The position numbers were made by a program, and so were the translations under genes. From assembly GCA_024400755.1 (NCBI GenBank), contig JAKSMG010000007.1, positions 1 to 64,000 on the forward strand: a DNA stretch of 64,000 bases. The letters are read 5' to 3'. Position 1 is the first letter of the stretch, and each line of letters starts with the position of its first letter. A model generated the notes under the pieces. That model saw nothing but the letters and a program-made list of their open reading frames with translations. It was not told where the DNA came from and did not search any database. Source of the DNA: Bacteroidales bacterium. Lineage in GTDB: Bacteria > Bacteroidota > Bacteroidia > Bacteroidales > WCHB1-69. Shown here one piece after another: positions 8,040-16,500 of the stretch.

Positions 8040-9344
8040 ATGGGAAAATTTATCATTCAGGGCGGACGAACATTGAAAGGTGAAATTATTCCTCAAGGTG
8101 CCAAAAACGAGGCACTGCAAGTTTTATGTGCGGTGCTGTTGACCGAAGAACCTGTAACGATATCCAACGTTCCGACCATTCGCGATGTTCAGCGATTAAT
8201 GGAGATCTTGTCCGCTATCGGTGTGGAAATTACGCCGATCAATGCCGATACCTATCAATTTAGGGCGAAAGATATTCATCTGGATTTTTTGAAAACACCT
8301 GAATTTATTAAGTTGTCGGCGTCAATTCGGGCTTCCATTATGATTCTGGGACCACTCTTGGGTCGTTTCGGTAAGGCCTATTCCGCTAAGCCGGGTGGCG
8401 ACAAGATCGGAAGAAGACCTTTGACCGTGCATTTCGAGGGCTTTTCCAATTTGGGTGCCACGGTGAATTTGACGGAAGACAATATTTACGAGCTGACTGC
8501 CGATCCATTGCAGGGGACCTATATGCTGCTGAACGAGGCCTCCGTGACCGGTACGGCCAATATTGTGATGGCCGCGGTGAAGGCAAAGGGGAAAACTACC
8601 ATTTTTAATGCCGCCTGCGAACCTTATCTGTATCAGTTGTGTACGATGTTGAACAATATGGGTGCGAAAATCAGTGGCATAGGTTCCAACTTGCTGACCA
8701 TTGAAGGTGTGGACGAATTGCACGGCTGCGAACATCGCATCCTTCCCGATATGATCGAGGTTGGTAGCTTTATGGGAATGGCGGCCATCACGGGTTCCGA
8801 AATCACAATTAAGGATTGTGCTTTCCAGCATCTGGGCATCATTCCTTATACCTTTTCGAAATTGGGTGTGCGATTTGAAAAACGTGGCGACGATATTTAT
8901 ATTCCAAAACATAAAACCTACGAGATTGAAACCAATATGGATGGTTCTATCTTGACCATTGCCGATGCTCCGTGGCCGGGTTTTACTCCCGACTTAATCA
9001 GTATCGCCTTGGTGACGGCTATTCAGGCGAGAGGCAGCGTGTTGATTCATCAAAAAATGTTCGAAAGCCGTTTGTTCTTTGTCGATAAATTGCAGGAAAT
9101 GGGTGCACAGATTATTTTGTGCGATCCTCATCGTGCCACCGTAATCGGCTTGAACCACAAATACAGATTGCGTGGCACTACGATGGCTTCGCCGGATATT
9201 CGTGCGGGTGTGGCTTTGCTCATCGCGGCACTGTCGGCAGAAGGCACCAGCGTGATTCAAAATGTGGAACAAATTGATAGAGGTTATCAAAATATTGTGG
9301 AAAGATTGAATGTCCTTGGGGCAAAAATCGTTAGAGAAGCGTAA
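8040..9344 (+). CDS. murA: UDP-N-acetylglucosamine 1-carboxyvinyltransferase (MurA), Asp-type active site
   Basis: First committed step of peptidoglycan synthesis: transfers enolpyruvate from PEP to UDP-GlcNAc in the cytoplasm. 434 residues, full length, with the EPSP-synthase inside-out barrel and a KNEAL motif near the N-terminus. The loop that in E. coli carries Cys115 reads KPGGDKIGRRP here, so the residue is Asp121. From known MurA enzymes (e.g. Mycobacterium, Chlamydia) Cys-to-Asp keeps activity but prevents alkylation by fosfomycin. It is followed after 9 bp by mlaE. Confidence 0.97.
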   Translation: MGKFIIQGGRTLKGEIIPQGAKNEALQVLCAVLLTEEPVTISNVPTIRDVQRLMEILSAIGVEITPINADTYQFRAKDIHLDFLKTPEFIKLSASIRASIMILGPLLGRFGKAYSAKPGGDKIGRRPLTVHFEGFSNLGATVNLTEDNIYELTADPLQGTYMLLNEASVTGTANIVMAAVKAKGKTTIFNAACEPYLYQLCTMLNNMGAKISGIGSNLLTIEGVDELHGCEHRILPDMIEVGSFMGMAAITGSEITIKDCAFQHLGIIPYTFSKLGVRFEKRGDDIYIPKHKTYEIETNMDGSILTIADAPWPGFTPDLISIALVTAIQARGSVLIHQKMFESRLFFVDKLQEMGAQIILCDPHRATVIGLNHKYRLRGTTMASPDIRAGVALLIAALSAEGTSVIQNVEQIDRGYQNIVERLNVLGAKIVREA

Positions 9345-9353
9345 ATTTGGCTT

Positions 9354-10097
9354 ATGATTAGAAAATTTATTGAAACTTTTGGCGAATATTTCACTTTTTT
9401 GGGAAAGGTCTTCTCGCATCCAAGCAAATGGAAGGTCTTTTCTAAAAAGACGATTTTTGAAATGGATGCGATGGGCATTGGCTCCTTGCTTATTGTCAGC
9501 ATCGTGTCTATTACGCTGGGAGCCGTTATCACGATGCAGACGGCGATGCAGATTGAAAGCAACTGGATTCCCAAATGGTGCGTGGGCTATATCGTGAAAA
9601 CTACCGCCGTGATGGAACTTTGTCCCACCATCATCAGTTTGCTCTTGGTAGGAAATCTCGGTTCTCGTATCACGGCCGAAATCGGTAGTATGCGGGTTAC
9701 CGAACAAATTGATGCCTTGGAAGTGATGGGCATCAATCCCGCTTCCTATTTGGTGCTTCCCAAAATCGTTGCCGCCGTCATTATGATTCCCTTGCTTACC
9801 ATTATCAGCATTTTTTTCGCCTTGGTGGGCGGTTATCTGACGGTGGTGTTGACCGGTGCCGTTACCACGTACGATTTTCTGGATGGGGTCACTTCCTTCT
9901 TCAGAATGTACGACATCATTTACGCGTTGACAAAAACGGTGGTCTTCGCTTTCGTCATCTCTTCGGTGTCTTCCTTCTTCGGCTATCGCATCACTGGCGG
10001 TGCCTTGGAGTTGGGTGCGGCAAGTACCAAGGGAATTGTCGTGGCAAGTTTCGCCATCCTGATTCTCAATATGGTGGTTACTCAAATTATGCTTTAA
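9354..10097 (+). CDS. mlaE: MlaE-family ABC transporter permease (phospholipid trafficking)
   Basis: 247 residues, inner-membrane permease of the MlaE/TGD1 type with five or so hydrophobic segments and the family core GNLGSRITAEIGSMRVTEQIDALEVMG (amphipathic coupling region, about residues 101-127). With the ATPase 10 bp downstream it would move phospholipids between inner and outer membrane. The MCE protein (MlaD) that normally completes the complex is not in this window. Confidence 0.93.
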   Translation: MIRKFIETFGEYFTFLGKVFSHPSKWKVFSKKTIFEMDAMGIGSLLIVSIVSITLGAVITMQTAMQIESNWIPKWCVGYIVKTTAVMELCPTIISLLLVGNLGSRITAEIGSMRVTEQIDALEVMGINPASYLVLPKIVAAVIMIPLLTIISIFFALVGGYLTVVLTGAVTTYDFLDGVTSFFRMYDIIYALTKTVVFAFVISSVSSFFGYRITGGALELGAASTKGIVVASFAILILNMVVTQIML

Positions 10098-10107
10098 GAA
10101 TGAAATT

Positions 10108-10860
10108 ATGATTGAAGTAAATAACGTATCGAAATATTTTGGCGAGAAACACGTGCTGAAGAATATCACCACCCATTTTGATGAGGGAAAGGTGAACCTG
10201 ATTATCGGCCGTTCCGGCTCCGGAAAAACCGTGATGATGAAGTGTCTCGTGGGACTTTATTCTCCAGACGATGGGGAAATCCTTTACAATGGTCGTGTTT
10301 TCCGTAAGCTTTCAGAAGAAGAAAAACGTGTTTTACGTGCCGATATGGGTATGGTTTTTCAAGGTTCGGCACTCTTCGATTCAATGACCATCCAGGAAAA
10401 CGTGATGTTCCCTCTGGATATGCTGAAAGATATGGAATATGGCGAAAAATTGGAACGGGTGAATTTCTGCTTGAAAAGAGTTGATTTGGAAAATACCAAC
10501 AAGCTTTATCCCGCCGAATTGAGTGGCGGTATGAAAAAGCGTGCCGCTATTGCTCGTGCCATCGCCTGTAATCCCAAGTACCTGTTTTGTGACGAACCCA
10601 ATTCCGGCCTCGACCCCAAGACTTCCTTGATTATCGATGACTTGATTTTTGATATCACGCACGAATTTGGAATCACCACCGTTGTCAATACCCACGACTT
10701 GAATTCTGTGATTACGATAGGGGAGACCATCTCCTATATTTATGAAGGAAATCTGGCTTGGACAGGTTCTATGGACACCGTTCTGACTTCTGACAATCAA
10801 TTGCTGAATGAGTTCATTTATGCCCAACCGCTGACGCAAAAAATCAAACAAAAATTATAG
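10108..10860 (+). CDS. mlaF: MlaF-family ABC transporter ATP-binding protein
   Basis: 250-residue ATPase, partner of the MlaE permease. Walker A GRSGSGKT near residue 35, ABC signature LSGGMKKRAAIARAI, Walker B YLFCDEP followed by the NSGLDP loop, and the switch His in NTHD. The signature with GGMKKR is usual for the Mla/TtgA branch. Gap of 2 bp to the cvpA-like gene points to one transcript. Confidence 0.93.
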   Translation: MIEVNNVSKYFGEKHVLKNITTHFDEGKVNLIIGRSGSGKTVMMKCLVGLYSPDDGEILYNGRVFRKLSEEEKRVLRADMGMVFQGSALFDSMTIQENVMFPLDMLKDMEYGEKLERVNFCLKRVDLENTNKLYPAELSGGMKKRAAIARAIACNPKYLFCDEPNSGLDPKTSLIIDDLIFDITHEFGITTVVNTHDLNSVITIGETISYIYEGNLAWTGSMDTVLTSDNQLLNEFIYAQPLTQKIKQKL

Positions 10861-10862
10861 GT

Positions 10863-11408
10863 ATGAACTGGATTGATATCGTTGTTTTGATTCCGGCGGC
10901 GTGGTTTGCCTATCGTGGACTGAAAAACGGCTTAATTTATGAGCTCGCCTCCGTTCTTGCCTTGATATTGGGCGTGTGGGCTACCGTTCGCTTTTCGCCT
11001 GTGGTAGCTATGCGATTGGGTGACGGCAAACTTTATCAAATTCTTGCCTTTGTCATTATTTTCGTGGCTACCTTGGTGTTGGTTCATTTTGCCGGAAAAC
11101 TAATGGAAAAAGTGATTAAACTTCTTGTTCCGGGAATCGTCAATAATATAGTAGGTTTGATTTTTGGCATCTTTAAGGTGCTGATTGTCTTTAGTGTTAT
11201 TTTTATGTTTATTAATAAAGTGGATACTAAAGAAGTGCTGATTAAACCTGAAACAAAAACCGAATCATTGACATACAAGTATATAACTCCCGTTGCTCCT
11301 TTCTTGAGCGATTGGTGTAAAAAAGAATGGGATGTCAAATCCGATGTCATTTCTGATATAACCAATGATAAAAATCACAGCGAATGCCCAACGACGAACA
11401 AGCACTAA
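10863..11408 (+). CDS. CvpA family membrane protein
   Basis: 181 residues with four hydrophobic segments between residues 1 and 120 and a polar C-terminal tail, matching the CvpA (colicin V production) family. It starts MNWIDIVVLIPAAWFAYRGL, a typical CvpA opening. Role in envelope homeostasis is only poorly defined in the family. Its end overlaps the next gene by 25 bp, which implies translational coupling. Confidence 0.85.
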   Translation: MNWIDIVVLIPAAWFAYRGLKNGLIYELASVLALILGVWATVRFSPVVAMRLGDGKLYQILAFVIIFVATLVLVHFAGKLMEKVIKLLVPGIVNNIVGLIFGIFKVLIVFSVIFMFINKVDTKEVLIKPETKTESLTYKYITPVAPFLSDWCKKEWDVKSDVISDITNDKNHSECPTTNKH

Positions 11409-11671
11409 AGGATATTGTACAGCAGTTTATCAATCAATCAGGCAGGCAAAAACTGTTTGATGAGCGTCGTGTGTTGGCGTTGTGGACTGAAAAAATGGAT
11501 GAGTTGACGAAGCAGAACACGCAGTGCCGTGATATTCGTAATGGCGTCCTCAAAGTAAAAGTCCTGAATGCGGCCCTCCGCTTTGAAATGATGGCACGCA
11601 AAAGCGAAATCATTTCACAACTTAATCAATGGGCTGGTGTTGAAGTGGTTAAAGATATATTATTTTGCTAA
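11384..11671 (+). CDS. DUF721 family protein (DciA-like)
   Basis: 95 residues, cytoplasmic. The core (L...W...VG-like region near residue 25-35, then NGVLKVKVLNAALRFEMMARKSEIISQLNQ) matches the DUF721/DciA fold, which in other bacteria includes the helicase-loader substitute DciA; Bacteroidetes members of this size are uncharacterised. Last gene of the forward run, overlapping the cvpA-like gene by 25 bp. No clear terminator was found before the convergent gene. Confidence 0.75.
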   Translation: MPNDEQALKDIVQQFINQSGRQKLFDERRVLALWTEKMDELTKQNTQCRDIRNGVLKVKVLNAALRFEMMARKSEIISQLNQWAGVEVVKDILFC

Positions 11672-11840
11672 TTTATCGTTTATTTCAGCGGAGTGCTGGC
11701 CTCGTCTTCACCCTTGTTGCATAACAGCGTCTTCACTGCCCAGTCAAATTTCACATACTTTTCAGTAACTATGGTCACCGTCTTTTTTCAGCGGCAAAGA
11801 AATCTCGCACTATCGGCAACCATTCCAAGCAGCGGCCAAG

Positions 11841-12587
11841 TCAGAATCGTTTCAGTTTTTCCCTGTCGATGGGGTCGATGGTGAAGACGTCGTCGCTGAC
11901 GTGGATGACGATGATCCCCTTCTCGCGGGCGTAGGCCTCCGCCTCCTTTGTGATATTCAGCGCGGCAATGGCAACATAGACATCCAAATCAGCAAAACGA
12001 GGATACAGCAGCTTGAAGTGTCGCATCTGCTTCAGAAAGTGGTTGATCTTGGACTTGGTGCAGTTGGTCTTCACCTCCACCGCAATGGCTTCCGTCGTGT
12101 CTGCGTAGAGTAGGTCTATTTCCATATTGAGACCAAGATCGCTGTTCGAACCAGTCATTTCCTTGAAGCTCTGCTCAACTTTGAATCCGGCCTTCTGCAA
12201 CGCACGCAACGCCGAGCGCTGCGTCAGTCCTTCCAATATGTGTCCCGTCCGCGAGACAAACTGGTCGTTCAGATTTTTGATCTTTTTATCGGTTTTCTCC
12301 ATTCGCTGCAAGGACTCCCTGAACGTGCGTCTCATTTCCTGCACCTGCCTGCTGGTTTCCTGCATGTGTCTGTCAGTCTCAATTCTCGACGCTTCTATAC
12401 GTCTGTCTGTCTCCTGCATACGCCGGTCAGTTTCCTGCATACGCTGGTCGGTCTCAATTCTTGATGCTTCTATGCGCCTGTCGGTCTCCTGCATTTGAGA
12501 CGAGATGGCCGCAATGTATTCTTTCAGTTCCGCCTACGACAGCTGATGTGGGTCTTGATTCAATATCGGATTAACTCTGGGTTCCAT
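11841..12587 (-). pseudogene. PD-(D/E)XK nuclease-like protein (DUF3782-type), interrupted by an in-frame stop at codon 18
   Basis: Paralogue of the gene at 425. The natural start is the ATG at 12585-12587 (MEPRVNPILNQDPHQLS), 44 bp downstream of a TATCTTTG box, but codon 18 is TAG (12534-12536). After it the frame is open to 11841. A restart at the ATG at 12494 would give 217 residues (MQETDRRIEA...) that keep the whole coiled coil (repeated QETDRRIEASRIE units) and the nuclease-like core MEIDLLYADTTEAIAVEVKT. So the gene is either recently broken, or expressed from the internal start, or read through. A sequencing error would be a single base. Confidence 0.7.
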
Positions 12588-12630
12588 TGCTCAATTTAGT
12601 ATTGTAATAGTTTATGTTTGATGTCGGATG

Positions 12631-12638
12631 CAAAGATA
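12631..12638 (-). promoter_or_regulatory. Bacteroidetes-type -7 promoter box (TATCTTTG)
   Basis: Minus-strand TATCTTTG with a TTG 16 bp upstream. It points at the ATG at 12587 and so supports the long form of the interrupted nuclease-like gene. Confidence 0.55.
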
Positions 12639-12839
12639 GCATAATTTTTTCTATCAATCTGCATATTCATTAAAAAATTATCCTTATCTATATCAATATG
12701 TTACAAAATTATAGTTTATATATTAACAATAAATAGTTAATTTACAACTTTAAAATGGGAATATGTGCGATTGATAATGCGTATGACAGATTGATTAGGG
12801 TTGAGGGTTAAGGGGTTAGTAGTTAGAATTAAAAATTAA

Positions 12840-13505
12840 GAAATTAACTGCATTTTGCAGTTAAATCTTGTCGGGATTCCGCTTCGCTCCCTTCGGTTGC
12901 TTGCGGAATGGTGGGCCCCTACCGACGGGGAAGATAATAATGAGCGGCGGCACCACGACGGCATCAATACCTCTTTACGTGTGCCGCCGCCCATCCTATT
13001 TTCATCTGTGCACCTCCTCCATTCCGCAAGCGCAGCGTAGCGGAATCTCCACCGCCTATTATTTCTCACACGCTGCTCTCACCATTCCGACGAACCGTAG
13101 CGAAGGCGGCCGCAGCGAAATCCCCACCCCCATTTTACATTGTTCATTGTTCATTGTAAATTGTACACCCATTGCTCAGTGCTGTGGCTTCTCTCCGAGA
13201 AGCTTGGGTACCCGGGCATTGCGTTACCCCACATCACGGACTTCACTTCGTTCGTCCTGATGTGGAGTTATGGAAATACGTTCTCTCCGAGAACGGCAAA
13301 TGATGGCTACAACACACATTCCGCAAGACCGACGCAAGGCGGTCGCAGCGGAATCCCCACCCCCATTTTACATTGTTCATTGTTCATTGTAAATTGAAAA
13401 AAGGGCTTCGCACGAAACCGCACAAAGCCTTTTCTTAACATTCTATTGTAAGCGGGTTGGAAACAGTAGAGACGCGGCCACGTCTCTACCCTCAACCCTA
13501 AGCCC
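12840..13505. repeat. Composite intergenic repeat region
   Basis: The 929 bp between 12588 and 13516 carry no credible gene. After an AT-rich part come GC-rich repeat modules: ATTCCGC..GCGGAAT type inverted repeats (about 12870-13060), the TTCTC-nnn-GAGAA hairpins seen also at the left end (13190-13205, 13282-13296), CACATCA..TGATGTG (about 13223-13264), and a direct repeat of about 45 bp, nearly identical, at about 13120-13164 and 13352-13396 (CCCACCCCCATTTTACATTG and onward). A palindromic module GAGACGCGGCCACGTCTC lies near 13470. Confidence 0.65.
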
Positions 13506-13516
13506 TTAACCCTGAC

Positions 13517-16500
13517 TTAGTTCTTGAGACAGCGGACGGAAAAGCCGGTATCCTTATCACCGTTGCGCCTGAACACGTAGATATTGCCGCTGCCCAGGCT
13601 CCGACACCAAGCGTAGCCGTCATCGCCCTGGGTAGCACTCCAAAAGTAGGCGTTGGTGCCGAAAAAGTTGAAACTGCCGTCGACGCAACTGCCTGCGGGA
13701 ACAGCCGAAAAGCCGGTTTTGTTTAAGGTTGTAGAATTGTGGCCTGCACCACATTCGCTGGGTTTTTGCCATCCCATAGGAGAGGACAACGCATTGGCGA
13801 TGGCGTTATTTTTTTTTCCGCATCTGTAATCTGCCACTACATTCACGTCGGTGGTCAGCGTATTCCACTCTGCATCGTTCGGCACGTGCCAGCCTTCCGG
13901 GCAGATGCCGCGGACTTTGTCACCGGATTCATTCTGCATCACGGCTGCCCAGTTGTAATAGTAACCGTATGTTTCAGCATTATAACCTGTTTGGGTATTT
14001 CCAGTATAGATATTACCTACACCTTTTCTCTTCGTCGTCGTTCTCAAATTCTCCTTCATCCAGCACTGACCAGCCATATTAACGGTATGATACCAGTTGT
14101 TGTCGGCATCTTTTATACTATCGATGCCACAAATGAAATTAGTGGTGAAGTTCTTCACTTCGCCATAAACGGTGTCGGTGCCGTTGGCGGCAAAGGCCTT
14201 GAAATAATATTGTGTGTTGGCGGTAAGACCGGTAATGTCGCAACTGAACAAGCCGGTAGCGGTCATTGCGGCATCCTTAACAACGATGGAAGTAAGCGTG
14301 CTTTCGCTTGTGCCGTACTTGAAACCTGCATACACATTGTCTTTCCCTCCCATATTTGTAACGGTGCCGTGCAGCGTGGCAGTGTTATTGGTAACGGTGT
14401 TGGCTGAGTCGGTGGTAACGGACATGACCGCAGGTGCTTCCTCGTCCCTTAGACACCGAACACTATACCCGTAGTACTTAACGATGCTCTCCCTGCTCAC
14501 GCTGGCGTTGTTGCAGTCCAAGTAGCGGTAGTAGGCGAAGTCGCTATTGTACTGGGTAGCCGACCAAAAGTACGCGCTGCTGCCGAAACAGAAGTAGTCG
14601 ACGTCGTTGTAAAAGCCCGCAGGAACAGCAGAAAAGCCCGTCTTGTTCAAGGTTTGTTTTTCAGAACCAGCACAACATTCGCTGGGGTTTTGCCACCCCG
14701 TGGCAGCGGACAACGCATTGGCTATGTTGTTATTAACATTATTACATTTGTAGTCCGCCACGCTGTTCACGTATGTAGTCAGCGTGTCCCACTCCGCATC
14801 GCTCGGCACGTGCCAGCCCGTGGGACAGACGCCCTGCACCCCGCTGGGGTTGGCTTCGCTGCTGAAAGAGGTGTTCATTACCGCTGGCCAATTGTACAGG
14901 TAGCCGTAGGTGCTCACGTGGTCGCTGCTGTTGCCGGGATTGTAGCGGTAGGCCGTTTCTGTGCTCGTGCTGCTGCCCAATTTAATACCGGTGCCGCCGG
15001 CATATTTCGTCGTTCTCAGGTTCTCCGCCATCCAGCACTGGTTGCCGATTTGAACTGTGTTGTAAGCGTTTCCATCAACGTCCACCACGGAGTCGATGGC
15101 ATCGGTGATGCCGCGTTCGTTGGCCTTAGGTGTACCCAAGCAAGAAAAGGACATCGTTTTGAAATCCTTCACTTCGCCATAAACGGTGTCGGTGCCGTTG
15201 GCGGCAAAGGCCTTGAAATAATATTGTGTGTTGGCGGTAAGACCGGTAATGTCGCAACTGAACAAGCCGGTAGCGGTCATTGCGGCATCCTTAACAACGA
15301 TGGAAGTAAGCGTGCTTTCGCTTGTGCCGTACTTGAAACCTGCATACACATTGTCTTTCCCTCCCATATTTGTAACGTTGCCGTGCAGCTTAGCACTGTT
15401 CTTGGTAACGGTGTTGGCTGAGTCGGTGGTAACTTTCAGTACTTCCGGATCCCGAAGACAGCGGACGGAATAGTAATACGCTTTGTCGCCAGCATTTGAA
15501 CGTTTGATACCCTCATGGCTACGATCAATATTACGGATAAACGTATAAAGATCATTATTGGAAGTGGAAGTCCAAAAATAAGTTCCAATTTCTTTTTCAT
15601 TCAAGGAGCCATTATAATAACCTGCAGGAAGGGCAGTGAAGTTAGTAATGTTACGGTATTCATAAGCATTATTATTAGGGCACGTTCCTGATCCCCCAGT
15701 TCCCCATAAATTGCTGCCAGTAAATTTGCCGGCACCGGTGCCACGATAGTTCAAATAATCTACAGATCCTCCAGCAAATTGCAAATAAGCGCTTTCTACG
15801 TTTTTCCATTCGGCGTCGGTGGGCAAGTGCCAATTTTCGGGACAGATGCCACGTACACCTTCGCCAGTTTGTCCTTGCATAGCCGCAGTCCAGTTGTACA
15901 GGCGGCCGTAGGTGGAAACATAGTCATTTTCTTCAGTAGGATAATAAGCTCCCTTGCCGTTAATATTCGTCGTTTTCAAGTTTTCCTTCATCCAGCACTG
16001 ACCAGCCATATTAACGGTATGATACCAGTTGTTGTCGGCATCTTTTATACTATCGATGCCACAAATGAAATTAGTGGTGAAGTTCTTCACTTCGCCATAA
16101 ACGGTGTCGGTGCCGTTGGCGGCAAAGGCCTTGAAATAATATTTTGTATTGGTGGTAAGACCGGTAATGGTGTAGCTGAATCGGCCGGTAGCATACATTG
16201 CAGATTCGTCGGCAGCGATGGAAGTAAGTGCGCTTTCGCTTGTGCCGTACTTGAAACCTGCATACACATTGTCTTTCCCTCCCATATTTGTAACGGTGCC
16301 GTGCAGCGTGGCAGTGTTATTGGTAACGGTGTTGGCTGAGTCGGTGGTAACGGACATAGCCGCAGGTGCTTCCTCGTCCCTTAGACACCGAACACTAAAA
16401 CCGTAGCGCTTAAAGTTGCTGCTCCTGCCCACGTTGGCGCTGTTTAAGTTCAAGCCGCAGCGGTAGGCGTAGTCGCTACCGTCCTGGGTAGCCGACCAAA

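Noticed and set aside
8994-10172. Minus-strand frame of 392 codons across murA end and mlaE
   Set aside because: Low-complexity His/Asn/Gln/Asp-rich shadow of mlaE; the forward frames have clear families.
13517-13700. Type IX sorting domain at the end of the giant FISUMP protein
   Set aside because: The chain ends with the last FISUMP motif (SVRCLKN); no CTD-like beta domain follows.
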